NCBI GenBank assembly: GCA_037576215.1 | Contig: JBANDB010000009.1 | Coordinates: 2,356,001 to 2,420,000 of the forward strand | Direction: 5' to 3' | From: Armillaria gallica | Taxonomy: Eukaryota > Basidiomycota > Agaricomycetes > Agaricales > Physalacriaceae | DNA: 64,000 bases | Translations under genes and position numbers: made by a program | The notes under the pieces: generated by a model | Seen by the model: the letters and a program-made list of their open reading frames with translations, nothing else | Told to the model about the DNA's origin: nothing | Databases searched by the model: none | Part shown: in pieces, positions 12,225 through 22,314 of the stretch | Layout of the letters: every line of letters begins with the position of its first letter | Numbering within the stretch: position 1 is the first letter of the stretch

Positions 12225-14502
12225 TCAGTCGTCTTGGGCTTTGTTCGGTTCTCTCCGTTGGTCACGTTTTGATAGGTGAAGAATAGCCAGTAGCACGCCA
12301 ATGAGCAAAAACTGGGCGACCACAACTGATATGTTTCCCTTCAGGACTCTAGGTTGTTCAGTCGTTTTGAACAACAATACTTTGTCAGAAGTGAGCGGAA
12401 TTGCGAAGTATAGTAGAAAAATATCGCACATGGAAGCCAAGCATTGAAGCTATACGCTACGCTGTTGAATGTCCCCATAATGACGCCACGCTTTTCTGAG
12501 CTAGCACCGGCGATCTCGCTACACCCTGTACACCTAAAATCAGCTCGATACGTCTTTGAAGAACAAAAGCACGACACTAACAAGCATAGAAAAGGCCTGG
12601 CGTGCAGTTAACTAGACCTGATAGGTAGTAGAAGACCTAGTAAGGTTGGGCATCGTACGTCTCGTTTCAAAACCAGTTCAAATGTACTAACCCATCTGGG
12701 AGCACGATTCTCTGCGTACACCGGTGTCGCGGCAAGTACAGCGACATCAATCAAGTGCCATACCTAAAAAGCAATCAGACCGTGCTTACGATGCGCGACG
12801 TTACGACAGACGGTAACAAAAATCAATGGAGGCCACCTCCGCCCTTTGAGAACGGTGTCACTCAACCACGAAAATCCAAGAGCAGAAACGATCTGTGTAG
12901 CCCAAATACCAGACGGATAGTAATTGATTTGCGGCACAGTATAGGTTGGGTTTTTTGAGTATTTGAGCCAAAACGACATGGACTGCTGTGGGTTCTGTGA
13001 ATAGATATACAGAGAATATCCTGCCGTGAAGAGCCATATATGCCATTCACTCAGTAGATTTACGAAGAACGGGAAATTGAAAGATCCTGGTTTCGGACCT
13101 TCACGGCCAGCAGCGAGCATTCTTGCTTTCCCTATCTCGATATCACGCTCGGAGAACAGCCAATTAGGCTTGATCACAGTGGGGAGATCGGGAATCATGA
13201 AGAAAGCGCCGACTGCAATGGGAAATGATATGAGAGCATCAATAGCGAAACACTAGAGGACTTCAGCCTCCAGCGGCATGCATCACATGTCGAACTCACC
13301 CATCGCCATCTGAAAGCAGAGTTAGCAGGTCAGGTGTGAGAAAGCTCGTTCCGACATACCCTGAATACCCGCCCTTGCCATTCAAAGAACTATAGATACC
13401 GCCTTGGATCAATCCACAGAGTAGAGTGCCACCAGCAGTCGCGGCCTGGAAAATATTTGACCGTTTGGCAAGCTCTGCAATAATCAGTCAGACCATCGTA
13501 AAAGTATATACCTATCCAAACGAACCATCCTTCGTGTACCAGGAACCAATTAGAAAGAGAAGTCCCTGTATGGCGAGATAGATACTTTGAAGACTGGCGA
13601 GCCCAGCGAAACCAGAAACGTACTGGATAATAACCACTCTCAAATAAGCCAACGAAAAACCGGATTACATACTGAGAAAAGAAAGTGAACACTTGTCGTG
13701 TGCGCTTGGGAGGAAAGAGACTCACAAGGTGGGTAGCATTGTGCGCCCAAGTCGTACATAACGTCAAGAGCGTCCATCCCATTTCCAATGCGAATATGAT
13801 GCTGACGTATTAAAATTAAGGCGACGACGTAAACGAGACGAGCAGGCGTACTAATGCGGGGATATGCGATTCAGCAACATATTCACAGGGACTTGACCTG
13901 TAACAGTTAGCATCGGCAAATCTTTGATAATCTTGAACCACATTCACCTATGACATATCCTACAGTCCAACAAGTTTGGGCGTAATTGAGCTCATTGCCA
14001 TAGCTGAAGACAATCAGGATATTTTTCCGATTTCATGACATTATCAAGAAGACCAACAGGTTAAGCTCCCTACATATATCATGACAGATCAGCCCAATAA
14101 ACAGCCCAACCTAATGCGGTTGTACTCACTCTCGCATTCCTGAAACATAAGCACTGTCGACATTTTTTTGGTCGATATATCGCATGAGCAGTCCAAGGAC
14201 AGAGAATACGAGTAGACTCAGGTCAAGTTTGACGATGAAGTTTCGTTCTTCTTGCGGTCTACAGCAGGTTTAAAACAGGACAAGACTTTGAGGCGTACAA
14301 ACTTGCTTTCCAAATGAATCCCAGGCTACAAACCAACGAAGGTTTATCAAAAGGTTCCGCGGAGACATACGATGAAAAGTTCACCATAGCTATACCAAGC
14401 GGCCTTTCCCGCACCATTAGATTGGTAAGGAAGAGCTGGAGAGGTCACTACATCATCAAGCAAAACCGAGCTTGAACGTTTGCTTTCAGACGCCGCTGCC
14501 AT
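12225..14502 (-). CDS. MFS permease, allantoate/nicotinate (Dal5/Tna1) family
   Basis: Plasma-membrane proton-coupled transporter of the anion:cation symporter family, which imports small organic anions such as allantoate, nicotinate or pantothenate; the substrate here cannot be read from sequence. The ATG (14502-14500) opens MAAASESKRSSS. Roughly ten short introns split it. Conserved joins include FIVKLDLSLLVFSVLGLLMR (TM1), YIDQKNVDSAYVSGMRE, YGNELNYAQTCWTVGYVIG, QYVIRFFVGLFESGYYPG (joined across an intron), LIGSWYTKDELAKRSNIF, GGYSGWRW, PTVIKPNWLFSERDIEIG and KRGVIMGTFNSVAYSFNAWL. The C-terminal tail HLSKRDQRREPNKAQDD is typical of the family. About 490 residues with 12 expected membrane helices. 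It is divergent from the dioxygenase gene across 519 bp, so the two may share control. Confidence 0.87.
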
Positions 14503-15021
14503 ATTGAAAAGCGTGAGGAAAGAAGCGTAGGATTCTTATCTTTACCCACTTTATAGCTTCGAATGGCTATTAATTCCGGATGCATTGTTAGATCTTTCCT
14601 GAGCATCTCAGGTCATCCGTAGAGAATATGACGCAATGACGATGGAGTCTGAGAGCAGATCACGAACCTTGAAGCAATCCTGCGGAAGTCCGGGCCGGAT
14701 AACTTCAAATGCCGATCCATGCCGATCGAACCTAAAACTGAGTCGGATCGACTCTCAACCTATGGCTATCAGGATTCACTGGCAGCACCTTTTGGCCTCA
14801 GCTGCCGCTGAATCTACTCATCTATCTTTCAAATTCTACGCTACTGTCTTGTCAGGTAAAGCGATAGGACTATTATTCATGTTGCGCAACAATGATGGCA
14901 TGGAACGCCATAGATAACTTAGTCTTCTTGCCCTATCCGAAGAATTGCGATACTCCCACGTATTCGTCTCTGAGAAGGATAAGAGCGTCCACTTCTGATA
15001 TCCTGGCTATCATCATACATC
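14503..15021. promoter_or_regulatory. Shared divergent promoter of permease and dioxygenase genes
   Basis: 519 bp separate two start codons that point away from each other. TTATCT at 14536-14541 is a GATA-factor type site (AGATAA on the minus strand), 34 bp from the permease ATG; Dal5-type permeases are classical targets of nitrogen-regulating GATA factors. The regulatory role is inference. Confidence 0.45.
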
Positions 15022-16420
15022 ATGGCCACTGCTGCTGTTTTGTCTCCTACCCACGTGTTTGCTTCAGAAATTCATGGTAATCAAACATTACCCGCATGGA
15101 AAGTGCCGGCGACAACCCAGGAGCCCCGTAAGCCTATTTCTTGCAATTATATTATGTCGCGCTGCTGAAAACTGCTTTGTAGTGGATTGGGTTTCACTGG
15201 AAACTATCGACTTGAATGATCTCGATTCCAATGATCCGGCTGTTCGTGCAAGCCTGATATCCAGATCTAAGCACGCCCTCTCGGTTGACGGATTTCTCTA
15301 CGTTGTCGGCACCGGTGTCACGCAAGAAACCATCGAGCGTCAGCTCGCGATCACCCAGCACATAATCAAAGGCATTGCTGATGAAGAGAAGGCCAGATAT
15401 ACTGCCAAGTTGTCCGAAGGCTCGTACCGCGGTCACAAGCCAAAGGGCATTTGGTCTCGCGAAGGCGTCGTGGACAATATTGAAGCAAGTAGACGTCCTG
15501 CCCAAATATGTTAGCCGGCCTTGAGCTAACATTACTATTTACATTACTTAGCACTACAACTTCGAAAGTCCGTCATTCGATGGCAATGTCGATCAACATC
15601 CACCCTCTTTACGTCCTTTCCTGCCCGAGATCCAAGCTTTCTCCGACTACACGTACAACCACATAGTCCGCAAGATATTAGAAATTATTTCGCTTGTCCT
15701 AGAGCTTCCTCCAGACGCTCTTTGGAAGCTCCATAGTCAAGACGGTGTCATCGGTGACTCCTGTAAGTTCAGCTACCATGGGTATGTGTATCGGCTCTGC
15801 TAATAACGATCTACAGGCCAACGATACATGGGCTACCATCCGAGAAGTCAAGAGGACGAGGAGAAGACTAAGAACATATGGAGCAAGGGCCACACGGATT
15901 ACAACACCATCTCGTTGCTGTTCTCTCAACCTATCGCCGCTCTTCAAATTCTGACACCCAATAATGAATGGAAATGGGTTCAACACCGCGACGGCGCTGT
16001 CGTGGTAAACGTTGCGGATGCACTGGACTGTGAGTGTTAATTTCGATTATCCACAACACAGTTCAAGTTTCTGACTTTCTTCTAGTCTTGACTGGCGGAG
16101 TCTTGAAAGCAACGCGACACCGTGTCATCCGACCCCCCACTGATCAGTCGGACATCAGTCGTTTAATCCTTATTCACTTTGCCCGGGCGCGTGGAGCCCT
16201 AGTGCTTAATCCTCTTTACGAATCACCGATTGTCAAGCGTGATGGTGTACACGCTTTTCAGGACCGTATCGATGCGGGGGAGCGAGCTCCTACTCAAGCT
16301 GAGTGGCTGGCCGAAAGAATTAAACGGACCGGTCATGAAGAATACACCGAACACAAGAAGCCCGGCGAGGGAAGGGTACAAGAGCAAGTTCTAGGGCGGC
16401 AGGTGGACTACTACGTGTAA
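15022..16420 (+). CDS. 2-oxoglutarate/Fe(II) dioxygenase, isopenicillin-N-synthase type
   Basis: Soluble non-haem iron oxygenase of the DIOX_N / 2OG-FeII_Oxy family; the substrate is unknown. Five exons (15022-15127, 15183-15484, 15552-15762, 15817-16029, 16086-16420) give exactly 388 residues. The second intron (15485-15551) has a GC donor (GCAAGT) with a normal AG acceptor; the frame demands it. The DIOX_N part begins near VDWVSLETIDLNDL-type sequence and includes DGFLYVVGTGV. The iron ligands are the HTD of GHTDYNTISLLF and the later His of KATRHRVIRP; an Arg-x-Ser-like 2OG-binding pair is not clear-cut in SDISRLILIHF. Members in fungi act in secondary metabolism, nucleobase or flavonoid-like oxidation, so no reaction is assigned. 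It is paired head-to-head with an MFS permease. Confidence 0.9.
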
Positions 16421-17877
16421 GGTTCTGATGAGGCGTGCAAGATATCCGGCGCTCGCGTCTGTTTTTCAGCTTCAAATTTCAAATGCAACGCGGCAGCCTG
16501 AAGTTACCCTCACTGTCGCATCAGATCGCGGCGACTGTTGAGCCAGTGTAAGAAGAAAACGTAATTCCATGTACACTAAATATATACTTTTCACACCAGG
16601 ACCTTGAAGGATCAAATAGTGTTCGACATACAGTGACACAAAAGGTTGCGAGATCAAACCTAGTGGTCCCCATAATATTCGAATGAAAAATGGTGCGATA
16701 GATACGCGTCTGTGAAACAATGTGGATAATAGCATTTTCTTCGTCGTATAGTTCTTTGAACCCTAGCAGTAGCATCAAGACGTTGACCACCTTGGACCGT
16801 CAACAAAAACAGGGAAGCATTCGAGTTCGAAGTTGGTCACTCGGCCGGGACGGTCCAGACCGCAACGTCACTGTTGCGAGTCCGATGGGCGCTTACCCCC
16901 ATTATCTCGAATATTAAGCATTTGTCGCGATACAACCTTGCGACAACCTGCCCACGACTTGAAGGTCCAGTTCGTTGTGATTGGAAAGGGTGGATCCGGC
17001 CCGATCTTTACCGCAACCAACCATGCGAAGATGCGCCGCCCGATCACTTTTCGTCTTATCAGAGTTTTCTTCAACGACTAGACTTTTCCTTAATCAACTA
17101 AGCCTTCGAAATCGAAAATCGCCGTATTCTCACATCTTCAATATTCGCTGTTATTTGTTACAGACCGAGCTTAGAAAGTTTACCTCTCGTTCTCTGACTT
17201 GTTCTAATGGGTTCGTTTATTATAGATGAAAGTTTACTTCCGATGACATAACTTCCGGGGGCCTGTCATCTATACCTTTACCTCCACCGAGCGGCTGGCA
17301 ACGCGACGACGCCTGCATCATCAAGTTCTAGATCACAGGTTAAATATTTGCACGACGAACACCCCCATTCTTGTAGGTATCCGACCCCGAAAAACATACG
17401 CATGTCGCGTCGAAGCATTGCACGTTGGCAGCCACGAGTATCGTTAGTTGCGTCTAGGTCTCACCGCAGAGTCTTCGCATCTCATGTTCGCCTTAATTGT
17501 CCAGACAATCGTGGTAGACGAGGGTAAACTCCGGGCGGAAGCCTGTTTCAAGGCCTTGCACCCCCTTTGTTCTATGACCGACGACAAATCGCAAACGTCG
17601 CGACATTGAGGGATCATCTAGCACCCGCCTCGGCCCGATTTCACCCGCATGGCTTAACCAATAGCTATCATGACCTCTACAAATCTTCCACCGATGGCGT
17701 TTGGAGGACATCTTTTCGCTTCGTTCTCGAATACTGCGGGGTCCGAGCAGTATAAAGACGACCGATGCACACTCCTGATGCATCCTTCAGAGTGTTCTCA
17801 CTATCTCGAATCTGACAAGTGAGTTCTTAGCTTTGTGTGCATGGGACGTTCTCTGATCTCAGCCGTTTCTTTAAAGC
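16421..17877. other. Intergenic region upstream of the F-box gene
   Basis: I see no gene in this 1.46 kb. Near the F-box gene there is a TATA-like TATAAAG at 17751-17757, and a likely 5'-UTR intron at 17819-17862 (GTGAGT to CTCAG, with CTGAT near the acceptor). The rest shows no long frame, hairpin or repeat that I could support. Confidence 0.45.
17751..17757 (+). promoter_or_regulatory. TATA-like element of the F-box gene
   Basis: TATAAAG lies 127 bp before the ATG at 17878, about 68 bp before the probable 5'-UTR intron. Consensus match only. Confidence 0.45.
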
Positions 17878-19164
17878 ATGACGGCGACTCGTCAGGCTAC
17901 TAAGTTGTGCCACAATTGTGGAACGGAGTTCTGCAGCACGGCATGGATGCCCATTCCGTGTAACACATTTTCGCAGCAGTACCGATGGACAAGCAACGTC
18001 CTAGCTGCTCCGGAAGAAATCGAGTATCGCCGCGAGATTTCGAACGCGCGAGTGGAGGTTTCGCGATATGAACACGAACTGATGAGATTGGCCCAGATCA
18101 TGTCCAAGTTGGACGCGGAGAGGGCTGCTATGGAGACCTTTATTCAGCAGAAGGAGTCATTTCTTTCGCCCATTCGAAGTATGCCCACAGAGGTCTTGGA
18201 GCTCATCTTCGAGTGTGCTGTGGACCTAGATGTGGCCTGCACCATGTCAACATTCCGCGAAGCACTCTCCGTGCACCGCATCAGTCTCGTCTGCTCTCGA
18301 TGGCGCGATATCGCGACTTCCATGCCGGGATTATGGTCCTTTATATCCGTCTCTCTTGGCAGGCATACACAACATGACCTCATCGTTTCAGAGGCGCTGA
18401 TTCGCAGGCACCTCGAACTCGCGGGAAATAAGCTGTTGACGATCCGTATTTCTTCGGAAAACTACGTTCCCCATGCCCATTACCCATTCATCGTTCAGCT
18501 TGCTCATCACGCCCACCGCTGGAAGGATGTCCGCGTTCGCCTCTCGACCGCAGGCGTTGCTAAATTCTACGAAATCCTTAACCGCCCCGGCGTATCTCTT
18601 CCCAATCTCGAACTTTTGGCGATTGACTACCCCGCGAACAGCTACAGTCGCGAGTTCAGATGCAACACATTCATGGGAGCGTCGAAGCTCCGGGAGGTTC
18701 ACATTTCGGGATCAGGCACGCAGATAGTCAAGGTCCACCAGCACCCGTTGCCCTTCCCGCAGTTTAGAGCTATCACCCTTGGTGAAGGGATTCAGGATGG
18801 TGTATCGGTGGCACGTTTGATTGCAACGGCAGAAAACGTTGACCGACTCACCGTCATGATTGGGCCGTCGCCAACTTATTCCCCAGTTTTGTCCGATATA
18901 AAAACCTTAGAGGTCGTTTTGGCAGGAGACTTTAGTGTTCGGCCGCTTCTTGACGCACTCACTCTCCCCAAGTTGGATACCCTGGTCTTCCGCCGCGCCG
19001 ACTTTGGCTCAGATTCACGAGTTGTGGATCTAGATCCCGTTTTTGGCTTGGTTGCACGTTCCACATGCCGCCCTCGCCAACTTGTCGTCAAGGAGGTGCA
19101 GGTGCTTGATTACCAGATTGAAGCGCTCCTCCAGCATGCGCCCCAAATGGTGGTAACATCTTGA
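17878..19164 (+). CDS. F-box domain protein
   Basis: Probable substrate receptor of an SCF ubiquitin ligase. The single-exon reading frame encodes 428 residues. A heptad-like helix (about residues 48-95, ending MSKLDAERAAMETFIQQKES) precedes the F-box core LSPIRSMPTEVLELIFECAV, with CSRWRDIATSMPGLWS completing it (about residues 100-160). This coiled-coil plus F-box plus degenerate leucine-rich C-terminal half is the usual form of the large agaricomycete F-box family. A CHNCGTEFCS stretch with three Cys near the N-terminus could be a lone metal site or just chance. The ATG at 17878 follows a TATA box (17751) and a probable 44-bp 5'-UTR intron (17819-17862). Family expansions make orthology or target prediction impossible. 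Confidence 0.85.
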   Translation: MTATRQATKLCHNCGTEFCSTAWMPIPCNTFSQQYRWTSNVLAAPEEIEYRREISNARVEVSRYEHELMRLAQIMSKLDAERAAMETFIQQKESFLSPIRSMPTEVLELIFECAVDLDVACTMSTFREALSVHRISLVCSRWRDIATSMPGLWSFISVSLGRHTQHDLIVSEALIRRHLELAGNKLLTIRISSENYVPHAHYPFIVQLAHHAHRWKDVRVRLSTAGVAKFYEILNRPGVSLPNLELLAIDYPANSYSREFRCNTFMGASKLREVHISGSGTQIVKVHQHPLPFPQFRAITLGEGIQDGVSVARLIATAENVDRLTVMIGPSPTYSPVLSDIKTLEVVLAGDFSVRPLLDALTLPKLDTLVFRRADFGSDSRVVDLDPVFGLVARSTCRPRQLVVKEVQVLDYQIEALLQHAPQMVVTS

Positions 19165-20308
19165 TTATCGACCCTTGTGATGTGGTCGGAGAGTGAGATT
19201 TTACTTCGTCTTGAGTTCAACTATACGGATCATACGTTTCCTTTCGTTTTGGGTTTTAGATTTATCTACATAGAGTCACTAGACTTCACATTATGATATT
19301 TAATCCATTTATGACACCTGCATGATATACTAATAGCATCCTAGACATATACCCCCGTAGATTATAGAGCTTTGAGTACGTACAGCCCTGGATATAGACT
19401 TGCTTCAATTTGCTTGAATACCCTTGGTGCCGGAACACCGCCGCCATGTAAATATATTCAAGACGATATCAGTCTTGCAAGATTTCTATTCACGCTCCTG
19501 GTCTCTAGCAAGTACCGGTCAATCCATGTGTTTTCAACGGCGGCGAAGTGGGGAATCATTAATTCATTAATGAACAATCGTGAGAAGAAGGGAAACGTCA
19601 CTCCAGCCAGCATCTCTGAAATATAACTTATACTATGCTTAAGTATTAGCAGCTAAGTAGTATGTCCCTGTCTGAGTCACTGAGGACTGGCGCCGCATCG
19701 CTTTGTTTGACTCAAAGTCAACTCAACACTGGCTCGACCAGCGCTCATCTTTTCTTGGGATATATTGGCAAGGAAATTTGGAGGAGGCAAGGGCATGGTG
19801 ATCATCAAACTAGTAGAAGTTGGCTCCGGTCATACGATAGTAGGCGGTGTGACCACGTCCAAATTCAATCCAAGTTTCAGGTATTTCGTCAATAAATGTT
19901 TCGAGATGGCCGCCGCTCACACCAACGTTGGTAGGGGAAGAGAGTGAGATTATTAATAAGTACTTTGAGCCATTCATTCTGAGCACAGTGATGTATGACG
20001 GGTGATTTGTTTAGTTGCTTTTTGATCGCCAGGTCCGGACTTAGCCTGTTTTTAGCCATGTGTTTTAGCCCCTGCGATCAACCATGACCAACGATCAATG
20101 TTGCCAACGTTCCCGCAATTTCATGGAATGCACACTGACTTGTGCAACAAGATGAAGCCTCTGGGATGCAACACCCGTCACATCTACAAGGTATCTGTTC
20201 TCTCAATTTCTATCAATTTTAACGAAAGCTCGTAAGAAAGATGCCTTCCGCGAGATTTCAACTAACTTCTGCTTTCCCTTGCTGGTTGGATACCGAACTC
20301 ATAAATAC

Positions 20309-20348
20309 CCATATTGTCAGGATGTCATCACATCCTCTGACAATATGG
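20309..20348. repeat. Imperfect inverted repeat (hairpin)
   Basis: The left arm 20309-20324 (CCATATTGTCAGGATG) pairs fully with the right arm 20331-20348 except for a two-base bulge (CT), around a six-base loop TCATCA. It lies about 340 bp upstream of the thaumatin-like start codon. Confidence 0.75.
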
Positions 20349-20589
20349 ATTGCTCCTCCTTCATGTGCAACAGAGCACACATGTGTTAAGACAGCCTCGC
20401 GTATGTCCGCTGAAACGCGAATACCAGTTCGCCTGATCTACTACAAACATACTGCGGAAGATGAACTTAACAAGTGGACAGCACCGAGACCATACAAACT
20501 TGAAATCATGGAGCTTCTCTCGCAACAATCTGTTGCCAGGCCGGGCACCCCTGCATCTGTTCGGCATACTTGCAATCGACTATTCGTGC

Positions 20590-20597
20590 TATAAAAG
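20590..20597 (+). promoter_or_regulatory. TATA box of the thaumatin-like gene
   Basis: TATAAAAG is a full consensus match, about 97 bp before the ATG at 20687. Strong TATA boxes are typical of inducible, highly expressed secreted-protein genes in fungi. Confidence 0.6.
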
Positions 20598-20686
20598 AAC
20601 TTTCCCTATTTTCAGACATTTCCAAGGTCTCTTCACTAGTCACTGCATTCACTTCACTCGACCTTGATACACTTCCGAACAACGCC

Positions 20687-21986
20687 ATGAAGGGACTAGC
20701 TGCATTTGTCGCTCTCGCTGTTGCTTCCTCCGCCTATGCGACGCGTACTTTCACTGTCACTAACAACTGCGCGTACACTATCTGGTACGTGTGCTACATC
20801 TGATGTCCTTGAATATACTAACCCACGTTCTACAGGCCGGCGGTAAATTAGCTATATGCATCACGATATCCGCTAAACTCATTGTAGATTTACACCGACC
20901 TCAACGTCGGCACCTCTGTACCCGACCAAGCCACCGGGTATGCGCCATTCATCTCTGATGTTTCATGATCTAATAATGTGTTTGAAGCTGGGAAGCGACA
21001 GCTGGAAGTACAGTGTCTTTCTCAGTCCCGGATGACTGGAAGGCTGGTCGTATTTGGGTACGCAATGGTATACCGTATTTCCTCATTCGAATCTTCCTAA
21101 CATTGGCACCTAGGGCCGTACTGATTGTGACTTCTCTACCAACCCCGGGCCTACCTCATGTGCCACTGGGGGATGTAACGGTGGACTCGAATGTAATTCA
21201 GCCACCGGAACTGTAGGCTCATCTTTTGATCATCTCGAAACATCTGAGCTTACGAGAGGTCAGGGCGTTCCTCCAGCTTCTGTTGCTGAGTGGACTCTTG
21301 GAGGTTCCAGCGGTGAAGACTGGTACGATGGTAAGCCGTCTTCTCTCATTTGAATACACAACTTTACGGGGATTTCAGTTTCTCTTGTCGACGGCTTCAA
21401 TATTCCAATGGCCATCACTAACAATGCTGGTTGCTCCACTGCGAGCTGCCCCACGAACCTCAATACTGACTGTACATGACCTGCTTCTTTTCTCCGTTCT
21501 ATAAAATAATAACCACTCACTAATCTAGGCCCATCCGAGCTCGCCTTGACATCGTCTGGGACCACAGTCGGTTGCAAGAGCGCGTGTTTCGCCAATCTTG
21601 ATGGCAACCAAGGTAAAAAAAAACATGTATGGGTGTAAAGCAACAGGCACTGATGCGCTCCCCAGCTGATTCCGGCAACTGCTGCAGCGGCAGCCATAAC
21701 ACTGCTGCCGCCTGCCCAAATAGCGGTGTTGAATACTACAGCTACTTCAGTAAGTTTTTCTCCTACTTCTACTCTTGAAACACCTGGATTAAATACTCTT
21801 CACATGAATAGAGAACGGCTGCCCTGATTCCTATGTCTATGCCTACGACGAGAGTAGCGGTACCGCCTTGTGGACGTGCGGAGGCACCCTTGCGGCCAAC
21901 TACGGTTCGTGTACAAACCATATCGTCAAACGCGTAGCAACTAACAGCATTGTTTCACACGGTTAGTGCTCACCTTCTGCCCTTGA
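20687..21986 (+). CDS. Secreted thaumatin-like protein
   Basis: Glycoside-hydrolase-like beta-sandwich protein of the thaumatin family (PR-5); fungal members are secreted, may bind or cut beta-1,3-glucan, and some act on the fungus's own wall. A signal peptide (MKGLAAFVALAVASSAYA) precedes RTFTVTNNCAYTIWPAIYTD. About nine short introns split it. One exon appears to be only 7 nt (20836-20842, GCCGGCG), supplying the PA of the conserved TIWPAI motif. Clear later blocks are GWEATAGSTVSFSVPDDWKA, GRIWGRTDCDF, GGLECN, SVAEWTLGG, DWYDVSLVDGFNIPM, GCKSACFANLDG, CCSGSHNTAAACPNSG and CPDSYVYAYDE. It ends YVLTFCP with the stop at 21984-21986. The Cys-rich pattern fits the large TLP class with many disulphides. 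One junction near 21214-21253 is uncertain, because the frame stays open with or without a 36-bp intron. Confidence 0.92.
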
Positions 21987-22314
21987 AATGGAGACATCAG
22001 TCTACCGAAACTTGCCAACATATGAACCTTTCAATTTTCTAAACTCCTTCGCTCGTTTTATTTACCTGCCGTTATATCCGCCAACGAATATGCATACCCA
22101 TCCTTACTGTCCCATACTAAGTAGGCGAATATCACAAGGACTTTGAACTTTGAGGAACAATAGTAACTCCTGAGCAAATCCCCATATTAGCCGTTGATTT
22201 CAGATCCATCAGTTCGGGATAGTGAAACCTGATCAACTAAGTCGTTAAGGCCGTTCTTAAGTGATACTCTAAAAACAAGCTGGGAGTCCGAGTACAAGAC
22301 ATGCGAAAAGTATA
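21987..22314. other. Convergent 3' flanks of thaumatin-like and AP-1 gamma genes
   Basis: 328 bp of 3' untranslated sequence between two convergent genes; I see no other feature. Confidence 0.4.

Larger units (their letters stand above)
19165..20686. other. Intergenic region, F-box gene to thaumatin-like gene
   Basis: No gene is supported in this 1.5 kb. It contains an imperfect inverted repeat at 20309-20348 and the TATA box of the thaumatin-like gene at about 20590. Small open frames (for example 19372-19626 and 20241-20594) have no recognisable features. Confidence 0.45.
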
